A DNA stretch of 64,000 nucleotides from Vibrio campbellii CAIM 519 = NBRC 15631 = ATCC 25920. GTDB taxonomy: Bacteria > Pseudomonadota > Gammaproteobacteria > Enterobacterales > Vibrionaceae. Positions 17,487 to 26,305 of this stretch are shown here, piece after piece. The DNA lies in NCBI RefSeq assembly GCF_002163755.1, contig NZ_CP015864.1:310001-374000 (forward strand). The letters are read 5' to 3'. Position 1 is the first letter of the stretch, and every line of letters starts with the position of its first letter. Under the pieces are notes generated by a model. The model searched no databases, was not told where the DNA came from, and saw only the letters and a list, made by a program, of their open reading frames with translations. Made by a program: the position numbers and the translations under genes.

Positions 17487-18128
17487 TTAAGCGCTAGCGT
17501 AGATAACACTGCCACCTTTAATGGTGTCGATGATTTCTCGTGATAGTTTCTGTGGTAGAGCGGGGCAACCCCAACTGCGACCAAGATAACCATTCTTCTT
17601 AATAAAAGAAGGATTCGCGTAGTCTGCACCATGAACCACGATGTAACGCTCTCGTGCTTTATCGTTAACGCCGGATGTAAGTCCATCCAAGCGAAGTGAA
17701 TACCCGTTAGAACCATAGTATGTGGTATCGGTTAAGAATGTTCCTAGAGAAGTTTTACGAGAGTTCACAACATTAGAAAACTTCGTTGCGGTCTTCTTGC
17801 CGCTGTTTACGCCGTGAGAGACATAAGTATTAAAAATGAGCTTCTTCTTGTCCAAATCGACCACATAAAAGCGTTTTTCAGTAGATGGTTTACTGTAATC
17901 GATTATGGTCAAAAGTGGCTTTTTGCGATCTGAGGTTTTCTTATAAGCTAAGAACGCATCATTGAATAAACTGAAGTCAATGACGCCTTCCAACTTGGCT
18001 TCTTTATATGTCTTTTCAACAAGTTGTTTAGTGGCTTTCGTTTCCGTCGCTTTACCTGAATGATGAGCAAAGGCAAAAGGCGAAACTGCCAACGATGTCC
18101 ATATCAATAATAAAAATAGCTTTTTCAT
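17487..18128 (-). CDS. exported L,D-transpeptidase-like protein (murein L,D-transpeptidase catalytic domain family)
   Basis: The 213-aa precursor starts at ATG 18128 with signal peptide MKKLFLLLIW...AFA; the in-frame TTG at 18158 is not convincing. The mature protein has the YkuD-type catalytic signature: HGADYAN followed by SWGCPALP, with the nucleophilic cysteine in GCPA, as in the single-domain family often annotated murein L,D-transpeptidase. Substrate would be periplasmic peptidoglycan; cross-linking versus hydrolysis cannot be told. No Shine-Dalgarno is apparent, and a stable hairpin lies 33-59 bases upstream of the start. Confidence 0.8.
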   Translation of the reverse strand: MKKLFLLLIWTSLAVSPFAFAHHSGKATETKATKQLVEKTYKEAKLEGVIDFSLFNDAFLAYKKTSDRKKPLLTIIDYSKPSTEKRFYVVDLDKKKLIFNTYVSHGVNSGKKTATKFSNVVNSRKTSLGTFLTDTTYYGSNGYSLRLDGLTSGVNDKARERYIVVHGADYANPSFIKKNGYLGRSWGCPALPQKLSREIIDTIKGGSVIYASA

Positions 18129-18160
18129 TTGTACTAAATAAAACTCTTGGTGCAACAAAT

Positions 18161-18187
18161 TTAGTGATTGCTTTTTGCAGTCACTAA
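18161..18187. repeat. inverted repeat upstream of the L,D-transpeptidase-like gene
   Basis: TTAGTGATTGC (18161-18171) pairs with GCAGTCACTAA (18177-18187) with a single G-T type mismatch over a TTTTT loop. It would lie in the 5' leader of the minus-strand gene or act as an operator. No T-run follows on the minus strand. Confidence 0.6.
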
Positions 18188-18701
18188 TACAGCATGTACA
18201 TCAATTTAATTCTATTCTCAATGTTGCCTATTATGCGCAGTGACACCTATTACTAAAATACACTTTGTATTTAGTAAAGATAATCCAACTAACTTGCTGA
18301 ATTTAATCAACATTGAGAGGTTAATCGATGACTTTAAAAATCTTCAGAGCAAATACTAGCCGATTTGGCTAATTAATAAAACTGCGTTTACCAACATTTA
18401 CTAAGCAAGATATTTAATAAAACATCGTTTAATTATAGTTTGAAAAAAATGTTGTTTTAATTCAATGGACTTATTTCTAACTTGGCATTCGACAAAAAAT
18501 TTTTAGACTGTGATCCTAGTCGTAACAAATCATGACTGAATAAAGGTTAATGTATTGATAGCGACTATGGATTGCTGCGCATATTCAACCAAACGACCAG
18601 TTAGATTGTTGTATATCGTCAAGTTATTCGTGTTCATTATTCACATCATCCAAACTTTTTGTGTTAGCGTGCTATAAAACCGTTAGCAGAAGGCATTGAA
18701 G
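18188..18701. other. AT-rich non-coding gap with an imperfect palindrome
   Basis: About 510 bases without a supported gene and clearly richer in A+T than the flanking genes. It contains an imperfect palindrome at 18250-18277: TTACTAAAATACA against TGTATTTAGTAA, one bulged A, CTT centre. It also holds the leader of the Nudix gene. No tRNA, insertion sequence end or known riboswitch could be recognised. Confidence 0.5.
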
Positions 18702-19139
18702 ATGGAAGTTCATGAGTGTGTATCATTTATCTTAGTTAAGGGTGATCAAGTGTTATTAGAAACACGATCGAAGGATAAGGACTCTGACCCAGGTATGATT
18801 GCAATACCTGGAGGGCATATGGAGAAAGGTGAAAGCCAAGCAATGACATTGCTTAGAGAGCTAGACGAGGAGCTAAATATCAAACCGCAAAGGTGCGGGT
18901 ATTTGTGTTCTTTATATCACCCAACCACAGAACTTCAATTGCTTCATTATTATGTAGTCACTGATTGGGTGGGCGATATTCAGAGCTTAGAAGCAGAGTC
19001 TGTAAATTGGTATCCAATAATTAATGCGCCTGTTGCTACGGAAGTGGATCGCATCGCCTTAATTGAATATCAAAGATTACAGAGTGTATTAAAATCGGTA
19101 TTTAATAATGGGTGCTCAATAAATAATATTTGTGGATAG
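18702..19139 (+). CDS. Nudix hydrolase
   Basis: The 145-aa protein begins at ATG 18702 (AGAAGG upstream; an in-frame TTG lies two codons before). It carries a complete Nudix box around residues 34-56 fitting G-x5-E-x7-REL-x-EEL (starting GHMEKGE and continuing RELDEEL), so it should hydrolyse a nucleoside diphosphate linked to another moiety with Mg2+. Substrate is unknown. The gene is surrounded by AT-rich non-coding DNA and has no operon partner, which may mean it is an acquired single gene. Confidence 0.85.
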   Translation: MEVHECVSFILVKGDQVLLETRSKDKDSDPGMIAIPGGHMEKGESQAMTLLRELDEELNIKPQRCGYLCSLYHPTTELQLLHYYVVTDWVGDIQSLEAESVNWYPIINAPVATEVDRIALIEYQRLQSVLKSVFNNGCSINNICG

Positions 19140-19280
19140 TTATAATATTTTTAATTTAAAAATAAAACGGAAGTCATATTAGAAATGAAACGTTGCTGAA
19201 GAAGAAGTTAAGTAAATTATGAAATGTTGACCAGAATAAACTTTTCTTTCAGTAAGCTTTTCCTAGCCGAAACAAGAGGA

Positions 19281-19307
19281 AAAAGCAGCACTTAGCGTGC
19301 TGCTTTT
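19281..19307. terminator. bidirectional rho-independent terminator
   Basis: AAAAGCAGCAC (19281-19291) is perfectly complementary to GTGCTGCTTTT (19297-19307) over a 5-base loop. It lies between the convergent Nudix and GGDEF-EAL genes. Confidence 0.85.
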
Positions 19308-19329
19308 CGTTTGCGGTATGTTTTACCTA

Positions 19330-21666
19330 CTAAGCGATATGTGTGCTTTTAAATGGCTGATCATTAGCGGACTTCCACCAATGGCCGAGCTGTTCTTTGT
19401 TCATCGGCTTACCAAATAAATAACCCTGCATAAAGTCACAGCGGTAAGATGAAAGCCATTCGTGCATGACGTTATGCTCAATGCCTTCTGCCGTCACTTT
19501 CTTATTCTGTGCGTGGCACAGCTCTATAATTGGTTTAATGACATGACCATTATCGGTGTTCATTAAGGTCAACAAGAACTCTCGGTCAAATTTGATTTTC
19601 TGTACTGGGTACTGCACTAGTTGTGTCAAAGAAGTATAACCAGATCCAAAGTCGTCTATTGCCAGTTTGTAACCCAGCTTCGATAACTTATCGAGTAGGG
19701 CAGTACCTTGCTTGTCAGACGCGAAAGTTTCGGTAATTTCTAGCTCAATACAGCGCGTAGGCACACCATTCTGTGTGGCTTTTTCATGGATGAATTCTGC
19801 CATCGACAGCGAGTTCAGTTCCGCAGACGATAGGTTGATAGACAAAATAATGTCTTTCCCAAAGATGCTTTTCAGCTGATGGTATTCTGCCATGGCATTC
19901 GCGAATACCCAGCGGTCAATCTTTTCGAACAAACCAGTTTGTTCAGCAATAGGGATGAACTCGTTTGGTGGTACTGAGCCGATCCCTTCTGCTTCCCAAC
20001 GTAATAGGACTTCCAAGCCTTCTATCTCGTTGGCATTACTGTTCATGTATGGTTGGAAAACAAGACGAAACTCTTCTTCAACGTTGGCCTTGCGCAATGC
20101 GCGTTCAATTTGGCTGCGACGTTGAGCCTCGATATTGAGCGCTGCAGAGTAGTAAGCGTATTGGTTTTTACCCGCGCGCTTAGCTTGGTACATTGCCGCG
20201 TCTGCACTAGACAAGAGCTTAGCGATATCACCACCATCTCTTGGATATTGAGCGATACCCACGCTGGCTGTCACCGGAAACGAGTTTTTTGCTGACTGAG
20301 TTAAGTTATTAATTGGCTTGAGCAACTCCGCGGCAAACAGATCGGGTAATTCGGTGTTTTCTTGATTTGAGCTGAGTAGGATTGCAAATTCATCACCGGA
20401 TAAACGTGCCCCGAAACATGGGCTATTGTACTGCTGAGTGAACTTCTGGCACGCATTTCGGATGTGTTTGGAGAAGACCTGCAATAACTTGTCACCCAGT
20501 TCGTGACCGTATTTGTCGTTGACGTATTTAAAGTTATCTAGGTCGATATAAATCACCCAAAGCTGCTCTGAGGGTTCTGCTAGCTCTTGGCTTGCAAGCT
20601 CATGGAAGCGGTGGCGATTAGCCAGTTGAGTTAAGTGATCAGTTTCCGCTAAACGCTTAGTTTTGTGGTAGACGTTGTTCAGCTCTTCGTACATATCAAA
20701 GAAGCGGGAAGAAAGGCGCCCAATCTCATCATCAGTATCGAGCTTTTCAATATTAGTGCGTTTGTTGGCTTCGATTTCTCTCAGCTGTTTGTCTAGCCTA
20801 GAGACTGGACTCAAAACATAGCGGTAAAGGACTAAGACAATTAAAGTAATGGTACAAAAAGATGCGATACCAAAAGACAATGCTAGCTCTAACCAGACCT
20901 TATCTACCTTATTCCACATCAGATATTCCGCTGGCGATAAAATGGCATAGAAGTGAGGCAGAAACTGGATGGTTTGAGCAAGGGGAATATCTAAGATAAT
21001 CGGCTTATCTGAAAACGTAATCACGCTGTGCGTATCAAACTCAATCTCATGCTTGATGTCATTAAACGCTTCGAGTGAGACAGACACGATAACAAAGAAA
21101 ACATTTTGTGGGTCGAAGCTTAAAGGGTGCTCTCCGGTACGTTTATCAAACAGCTCGTATTGCAATAGAATGCTCTGTCCGCTGCTGTTGTAAATAAAAC
21201 CGGTATGGCTTACGTCTTCATTGGTTTTAAAGCTTTTGTCGACATACTCAAGGATCTTGGGGTCGACTCGACCGTTTGAGTCGTAATATTGATTTTCGGT
21301 GTAGTAGAGGAGGTCTTGCCTACCGTCGAGGATCGCCATATTTGCATCCCCTCGATACCCGTGACTGAGTACCTCGATGGTTTCATCTAAACGTTTGAAC
21401 AGTTGCCTCTTACGATAGCGGTTATCATGATTCACAAAATAATCTTGCAGCACCTCGCTTTTACTCAAGGTGTAGGCGTAGCTGTTAAGAAAAATATTGG
21501 CTTGGCGAAACTGACCAGCTAGCTTTTCCATTTGTAGCTGGATATAGCTGTCTTCCCTTTTGATTAGCGTGACTTTTTGAATGCTATAGATGATGTAACT
21601 CGACACCAGCGCGCTAATTAGAATGACAGGGGCGACAAGCAAAACGACTCTGTTGCTTAATTTCAT
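19330..21666 (-). CDS. membrane-bound GGDEF-EAL c-di-GMP signalling protein
   Basis: The 778-aa protein has an N-terminal membrane helix (about 7-29), a periplasmic sensor region of about 220 residues, a second membrane helix (about 255-283), a HAMP linker, a GGDEF domain and a C-terminal EAL domain. The cyclase motif reads SGDEF instead of GGDEF; such variants can be active, weak, or serve as a GTP-binding regulatory domain. The EAL domain reads EVL in place of EAL but keeps NLS, ELEITE, DDFGSGYTS, KFDREF and AEGIE, so phosphodiesterase activity is likely. Monocistronic, divergent from the ribose operon. Net activity cannot be decided by reading. Confidence 0.88.
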   Translation of the reverse strand: MKLSNRVVLLVAPVILISALVSSYIIYSIQKVTLIKREDSYIQLQMEKLAGQFRQANIFLNSYAYTLSKSEVLQDYFVNHDNRYRKRQLFKRLDETIEVLSHGYRGDANMAILDGRQDLLYYTENQYYDSNGRVDPKILEYVDKSFKTNEDVSHTGFIYNSSGQSILLQYELFDKRTGEHPLSFDPQNVFFVIVSVSLEAFNDIKHEIEFDTHSVITFSDKPIILDIPLAQTIQFLPHFYAILSPAEYLMWNKVDKVWLELALSFGIASFCTITLIVLVLYRYVLSPVSRLDKQLREIEANKRTNIEKLDTDDEIGRLSSRFFDMYEELNNVYHKTKRLAETDHLTQLANRHRFHELASQELAEPSEQLWVIYIDLDNFKYVNDKYGHELGDKLLQVFSKHIRNACQKFTQQYNSPCFGARLSGDEFAILLSSNQENTELPDLFAAELLKPINNLTQSAKNSFPVTASVGIAQYPRDGGDIAKLLSSADAAMYQAKRAGKNQYAYYSAALNIEAQRRSQIERALRKANVEEEFRLVFQPYMNSNANEIEGLEVLLRWEAEGIGSVPPNEFIPIAEQTGLFEKIDRWVFANAMAEYHQLKSIFGKDIILSINLSSAELNSLSMAEFIHEKATQNGVPTRCIELEITETFASDKQGTALLDKLSKLGYKLAIDDFGSGYTSLTQLVQYPVQKIKFDREFLLTLMNTDNGHVIKPIIELCHAQNKKVTAEGIEHNVMHEWLSSYRCDFMQGYLFGKPMNKEQLGHWWKSANDQPFKSTHIA

Positions 21667-21983
21667 GTATTTCTTACTTTCCGTTTGTGTCCTTACAAAC
21701 GCTTCTAACCTAATGGTTTTTACCAGTTGGTTCTCACCTAAGGTATCGAACGGATGATGATACTTTCCTTGTACTCGAAGAAATTGTAAGGGTGTGTTTT
21801 TCGAAAGTCAGTGAGGTTTCCGATATTTGTGATGTCGTGAGAGGTTTTTTCATGTTCATAGGTACCACAGTCTCATAATTTGAACAGATTGTTCCAGTTG
21901 AAAACACGCTAATTAATTTGTTCGGTTTATGAATTCAGGTTGATAACGAACAGAAAGATAATTTTTCCTCGGGTGAAAACGCG

Positions 21984-21999
21984 ATCGAAACGTTTCGAT
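21984..21999. promoter_or_regulatory. putative RbsR operator O1
   Basis: Perfect 16-bp palindrome ATCGAAACGTTTCGAT, of the LacI-family type (central CG, GAAACGTTTC core). An RbsR gene closes the downstream operon. An identical copy lies 127 bp away. Confidence 0.8.
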
Positions 22000-22110
22000 G
22001 GTGAAGTGTGATCTCAATGCCTTTTTCTTAATCAGTTGGCACTTAATTGCAGATCAATATCACACTTATTACTGTGTAACTGGTCAATTTTTTTTTACAT
22101 TCTATTATTC

Positions 22111-22126
22111 ATCGAAACGTTTCGAT
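22111..22126. promoter_or_regulatory. putative RbsR operator O2, overlapping the rbsD promoter
   Basis: Second perfect copy of ATCGAAACGTTTCGAT. It covers the -35 position of a promoter whose -10 box would be TATAAT at 22141-22146, so bound repressor would block RNA polymerase. Confidence 0.8.
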
Positions 22127-22140
22127 GTGTTTTTTGTCAA

Positions 22141-22146
22141 TATAAT
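22141..22146 (+). promoter_or_regulatory. putative -10 box of the rbs operon promoter
   Basis: TATAAT, about 60 bases upstream of the rbsD start and just downstream of operator O2. No good -35 is seen at 17 bp spacing (CGTTTC within the operator), as is common for activator-dependent promoters. Confidence 0.5.
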
Positions 22147-22203
22147 GAATTATCAAAGACAGACGATCAAATTTGTACGCACGTGTAACCAAAGGTTGAT
22201 GAG

Positions 22204-22623
22204 ATGAAAAAAAGTACCTTAATTAACTCTGAAGTTTCTCGCTTGATAGCAACGCTAGGCCATACCGATGAAATCACCATTTGTGACGCGGGTTTGCCGA
22301 TTCCTGACCATGTTCAACGCATCGATTTAGCGCTGTCTCATGGTATCCCTGGTTTCCTTGATACCGTTCGCGTGATTCTGTCTGAGTCTCAAATTGAAGG
22401 AGTCATCATTGCTGAAGAATTCGCAACAGTTAGCCCAGTTCATCATGATGCGTTAATTACTGAGCTAGCCCAAGAGAGCGGGCTAACTGGTAAGCCAATC
22501 GCGATTAACTATGTATCGCACGAAGATTTCAAAGTTCGAACATCACAAAGCCGCGCTGTCGTTAGAACAGGCGAGTGTACACCGTATGCGAACGTAATTT
22601 TCCAAGCTGGCGTGGTGTTTTAA
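22204..22623 (+). CDS. rbsD: D-ribose pyranase RbsD
   Basis: The 139-aa cytosolic enzyme interconverts the pyranose and furanose forms of D-ribose so that ribokinase receives the furanose. It has the family N-terminus with catalytic His20 in LGHTDE and D28 in ICDAGLPIP, and the conserved C-terminal RTGECTPYANVIF segment. Length equals the family norm (139). AAGG precedes ATG 22204. First gene of rbsDACBKR. Confidence 0.97.
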   Translation: MKKSTLINSEVSRLIATLGHTDEITICDAGLPIPDHVQRIDLALSHGIPGFLDTVRVILSESQIEGVIIAEEFATVSPVHHDALITELAQESGLTGKPIAINYVSHEDFKVRTSQSRAVVRTGECTPYANVIFQAGVVF

Positions 22624-22647
22624 ACCACAATTAATTGAGGACAAATT

Positions 22648-24153
22648 ATGGCTCAAGCCATTCTACAACTCAGCGAGATTGAGAAAGCTTTCCCAGGCGT
22701 TAAGGCGTTGGATAAAGCCAGTCTTAATGTTTACCCAGGTCGCGTGATGGCGTTGATGGGCGAGAACGGGGCTGGTAAGTCGACCTTGATGAAAGTGCTT
22801 ACGGGCATCTACCACATGGATGCAGGAAGCATTAAATATCAAGGGCAGCCAGCGGCGTTTAAAGGTCCGCGTGACTCTCAAGAAGCCGGCATCAGTATCA
22901 TTCACCAAGAATTGAACTTGATCCCGGAGCTAACGATTGCCGAAAACATCTATCTGGGACGTGAATTTACCGGCTCGATGGGTCGTATTCAGTGGGGCAA
23001 GATGTACGAAGAAGCAGACAAGTTGCTTCAACGCCTTAACGTGAAGCACTCATCGAAAACATTGCTTGGTGATTTGAGCCTTGGTGAACAGCAAATGGTG
23101 GAGATTGCCAAAGCGCTGTCTTTCGAATCCAAAGTCATCATCATGGATGAGCCAACCGATGCACTAACCGACAAAGAGACGGAATCGCTGTTTAAAGTGA
23201 TCAACGAGCTTCGCGACCAAGGTTGCGGCATCGTCTATATCTCACACCGCCTGAAAGAAATCTTCGAAATTTGTGATGACATTACTGTGCTACGTGATGG
23301 TAAGTTCATCGGCGAGTGCGAGGTTAAAGACACCAACGAAGACGGACTTATCGAGATGATGGTAGGTCGCAAGTTGGAAGAGCAATACCCGCGTATCGAT
23401 GTGAAACACGGCGATGTTTGCCTCGAAGTGATTGGCTTGACTGGTTCTGGTGTTCACGACATCAACTTCACCCTTCAACGCGGAGAAATCCTTGGCGTAT
23501 CAGGTTTGATGGGCGCAGGTCGTACAGAGTTGATGAAGGTGATTTACGGCGCGCTACCAAGTGAGCGTGGCGTCATCAACTTAGACAACAAGACCATTAA
23601 TCCGGTTAGCCCACAAGATGGCTTGGCGAATGGCATTGCTTACATATCTGAAGACCGCAAAGGCGATGGCCTAGTGCTGGGGTTATCCGTGAAGGAAAAC
23701 ATGTCTTTGTGCGCGTTGGATAAGCTCACCAAAGGTTTTCAAATTCAACACGGTGAAGAAGTTGTGGCGGTTGAAGACTTTATCAAACTGTTCAACATCA
23801 AAACGCCAACCCGAGACCAAATCATTGGCAACCTTTCTGGTGGTAACCAGCAGAAAGTGGCCATCGCAAAAGGGTTGATGACCAAACCTAAAGTTCTGAT
23901 TCTGGATGAGCCAACTCGCGGCGTTGACGTAGGTGCGAAGAAAGAAATCTATCAGCTAATCAACAAATTTAAAGCCGACGGCATGAGCATCATCTTGGTT
24001 TCATCTGAGATGCCAGAAGTGCTAGGCATGAGTGACCGCATTATGGTGATGCACGAAGGTCGCATTACTGGCGAATTCGATGCGAAAGACGCCGACCAAG
24101 AAACACTACTCGCTTGTGCCGTAGGCAAGAAGATCAATAAGGAAGCAGCATGA
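22648..24153 (+). CDS. rbsA: ribose ABC transporter ATP-binding protein RbsA
   Basis: The 501-aa double ATPase has an intact N-terminal half (Walker A GENGAGKST, signature LSLGEQQ, Walker B VIIMDEP) and a C-terminal half with the usual degenerate P-loop region (GLMGAGRTE) and signature LSGGNQQ. It energises ribose uptake with the RbsC membrane dimer. GAGGAC lies before ATG 22648; the gene end overlaps the rbsC start by 4 bases (ATGA), indicating coupling. Confidence 0.97.
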   Translation: MAQAILQLSEIEKAFPGVKALDKASLNVYPGRVMALMGENGAGKSTLMKVLTGIYHMDAGSIKYQGQPAAFKGPRDSQEAGISIIHQELNLIPELTIAENIYLGREFTGSMGRIQWGKMYEEADKLLQRLNVKHSSKTLLGDLSLGEQQMVEIAKALSFESKVIIMDEPTDALTDKETESLFKVINELRDQGCGIVYISHRLKEIFEICDDITVLRDGKFIGECEVKDTNEDGLIEMMVGRKLEEQYPRIDVKHGDVCLEVIGLTGSGVHDINFTLQRGEILGVSGLMGAGRTELMKVIYGALPSERGVINLDNKTINPVSPQDGLANGIAYISEDRKGDGLVLGLSVKENMSLCALDKLTKGFQIQHGEEVVAVEDFIKLFNIKTPTRDQIIGNLSGGNQQKVAIAKGLMTKPKVLILDEPTRGVDVGAKKEIYQLINKFKADGMSIILVSSEMPEVLGMSDRIMVMHEGRITGEFDAKDADQETLLACAVGKKINKEAA

Positions 24154-25133
24154 GTACTAATACCATGAGCAAACCAAACGAAACGGGCAGCAAGAAGCTG
24201 TTCACCAAAGAATGGCTGATTGAGCAAAAGTCACTGATCGCATTGATTTTCTTGATTGTTGTTGTGTCATTTTTGAACCCAAACTTTTTTACGGTAGACA
24301 ACATTCTTAACATCCTTCGTCAAACCTCAGTCAACGCGATCATTGCAGTTGGTATGACGCTGGTTATTTTGACTGCTGGAATTGACCTAAGCGTAGGATC
24401 TGTACTTGCACTATGTGGTGCCTTCGCGGCGAGCATGATTGCACTAGAAGTGCCAGTGCTTATCGCGGTTCCAACAGCATTGTTCGCTGGTGCAGCTCTA
24501 GGAGCGATCAGCGGTATCATTATTGCCAAAGGTAAGGTTCAAGCCTTTATCGCAACGCTGGTTACCATGACGTTACTACGCGGCGTAACAATGGTTTATA
24601 CAGACGGTCGTCCTATCTCTACGGGCTTTACTGACACAGCAGACGCATTTGCATGGTTCGGTACAGGTTACGCTCTTGGTATCCCAGTTCCAGTTTGGTT
24701 GATGGTGATTGTCTTTGCGGCAGCTTGGTACCTACTGAACCACACTCGCTTTGGCCGCTACGTGTACGCACTTGGTGGCAACGAATCAGCAACGCGACTT
24801 TCTGGTATCAATGTTGACCGTGTGAAAATTGGTGTATACGCCATTTGCGGTATGTTGGCAGCACTTGCAGGCATTATCGTGACGTCTCGCCTGTCTTCAG
24901 CACAGCCAACTGCGGGTATGGGCTACGAGCTAGACGCTATCGCAGCGGTTGTTCTTGGCGGTACTAGCTTGATGGGCGGTAAAGGTCGCATCATGGGTAC
25001 CTTGATTGGTGCTCTAATCATCGGCTTCTTGAACAATGCGCTGAACCTACTCGATGTTTCTTCTTACTACCAAATGATTGCGAAAGCAGTGGTTATCTTG
25101 CTAGCGGTACTGGTAGACAACAAAAACAAGTAA
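24150..25133 (+). CDS. rbsC: ribose ABC transporter permease RbsC
   Basis: The 327-aa polytopic permease of the BPD_transp_2 class has the family motifs VGMTLVILTAGIDLSVGS near residue 68 and LGGTSLMGGKGRI near 270. It forms the inner-membrane channel for ribose. The start ATG overlaps the rbsA stop. A short hairpin follows before rbsB. Confidence 0.97.
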   Translation: MSTNTMSKPNETGSKKLFTKEWLIEQKSLIALIFLIVVVSFLNPNFFTVDNILNILRQTSVNAIIAVGMTLVILTAGIDLSVGSVLALCGAFAASMIALEVPVLIAVPTALFAGAALGAISGIIIAKGKVQAFIATLVTMTLLRGVTMVYTDGRPISTGFTDTADAFAWFGTGYALGIPVPVWLMVIVFAAAWYLLNHTRFGRYVYALGGNESATRLSGINVDRVKIGVYAICGMLAALAGIIVTSRLSSAQPTAGMGYELDAIAAVVLGGTSLMGGKGRIMGTLIGALIIGFLNNALNLLDVSSYYQMIAKAVVILLAVLVDNKNK

Positions 25134-25177
25134 TCCATAACAACTAATACATTAAAGCTAAATCCTGAATACAAACC

Positions 25178-25201
25178 GAGCCAGAGGACGTGTGCTGGCT
25201 C
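25178..25201 (+). promoter_or_regulatory. intercistronic hairpin upstream of rbsB
   Basis: GAGCCAG (25178-25184) is complementary to CTGGCTC (25195-25201) over a 10-base loop and ends 8 bases before the rbsB ribosome binding site AAAGGAC. No T-run follows, so an mRNA 5'-protective or processing role is more likely than termination. Confidence 0.5.
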
Positions 25202-25224
25202 ACCCTACACAAAGGACTAGAACG

Positions 25225-26103
25225 ATGAAAAAACTCGCAACTCTTATCTCTGCTGCTCTTCTTTCTTCAACCGTATCGGTAGCGGTGCAAGCTCAAGATA
25301 CCATGGCGATTGTAGTTTCTACGCTAAATAACCCGTTCTTCGTAACGATGAAAGACGGCGCAGAAGCGAAAGCGAAAGAACTGGGATACGACTTGATTGT
25401 ACTGGACTCGCAAAATGACCCGAGTAAAGAACTATCAAACATCGAAGACCTGACGATTCGTGGCGTAAAGGCGATTCTGATTAACCCAACAGATTCAGAC
25501 GCTGTGTCAAACGCGATTCGCATGGCGAACCGTTCTAAGATCCCTGTGTTGACACTTGACCGTGGCGCGAGCCGTGGCGAAGTAGTGAGCCACATCGCTT
25601 CTGACAACGTAGTTGGTGGTGAAATGGCGGGTCACTACATCATGGAAAAAGTGGGCGAGAAAGCGAAAGTCATCCAACTAGAAGGTATCGCAGGTACGTC
25701 TGCAGCGCGTGAGCGTGGTGAAGGCTTCATGACAGCAGTGAAGGGCAGCAACATGGAGCTACTAGCAAGCCAACCTGCTGATTTTGACCGTACTAAAGGT
25801 CTGAACGTAATGGAAAACTTGCTTGCAGCGAACCCAGACGTACAAGCGGTATTTGCTCAAAATGATGAAATGGCATTGGGTGCGCTTCGTGCAGTACAAG
25901 CATCAGGTAAAGACGTACTTATCGTTGGCTTTGACGGTACTGACGACGGCATTGCTGCTGTTAACCGTGGCAAGCTCGCAGCAACTATCGCACAGCAACC
26001 AGATCTTATTGGTGCGTTGGGTGTAGAAACTGCAGCAAAAGTATTGAAAGGCGAGAAGGTTGAGGAGTACATTCCTGTTCCGCTTAAAGTCGTGACTAAG
26101 TAA
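25225..26103 (+). CDS. rbsB: D-ribose-binding periplasmic protein RbsB
   Basis: The 292-aa precursor starts at ATG 25225 behind AAAGGAC; upstream in-frame codons to 25192 are not part of the gene. It has a classic signal peptide (MKKLATLISAALLSS...QAQ) and the periplasmic binding protein fold with STLNNPFFVTMKDGA, ILINPTDSDAV, LDRGA and FAQNDEMALGA. It captures ribose for RbsAC and, in enterics, for chemoreceptor Trg. It is bracketed by two hairpins that may raise its expression relative to the membrane subunits. Confidence 0.97.
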   Translation: MKKLATLISAALLSSTVSVAVQAQDTMAIVVSTLNNPFFVTMKDGAEAKAKELGYDLIVLDSQNDPSKELSNIEDLTIRGVKAILINPTDSDAVSNAIRMANRSKIPVLTLDRGASRGEVVSHIASDNVVGGEMAGHYIMEKVGEKAKVIQLEGIAGTSAARERGEGFMTAVKGSNMELLASQPADFDRTKGLNVMENLLAANPDVQAVFAQNDEMALGALRAVQASGKDVLIVGFDGTDDGIAAVNRGKLAATIAQQPDLIGALGVETAAKVLKGEKVEEYIPVPLKVVTK

Positions 26104-26143
26104 GTTTAACGCCCGACTCAGTGATTCTTTTTGCTGAAGTAAC

Positions 26144-26175
26144 GGAATGACCCAATGAATGTGTTGGGTCATTCC
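26144..26175 (+). promoter_or_regulatory. long intercistronic hairpin between rbsB and rbsK
   Basis: GGAATGACCCAA (26144-26155) and TTGGGTCATTCC (26164-26175) form a perfect 12-bp stem with an 8-base loop, 40 bases after the rbsB stop. AAACAACAAAAG follows, so it is not an ordinary terminator; a 3' stabiliser of rbsB mRNA or an attenuator before rbsK fits. Confidence 0.65.
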
Positions 26176-26305
26176 AAACAACAAAAGCGGTACGTTAGAA
26201 AACTGAATCTATTTGAATCGTAATACGCTTACGTTTTTTCAAAGAGCGTAAACCTATTACTCCTGTTCAAATATAAAGGGTTCATTCAGAACCGAGGATA
26301 ACCGT

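Larger units (their letters stand above)
21667..22203. other. intergenic control region of rbs operon and GGDEF-EAL gene
   Basis: About 540 bases of AT-rich non-coding DNA between divergent genes. It contains two identical 16-bp operators (separate entries), a TATAAT box at 22141-22146 and the rbsD ribosome binding site (AAAGGTTGATGAG). Isolated TGTGA half-sites occur near 22006 and, inverted, near 22070, but I could not find a full CRP site. The left 300 bases show nothing recognisable. Confidence 0.5.

Noticed and set aside
22000..22080. CRP binding site in the rbs control region
   Set aside because: Only isolated half-sites (TGTGATCTCAA; ATATCACAC) were found; no TGTGA-N6-TCACA arrangement.
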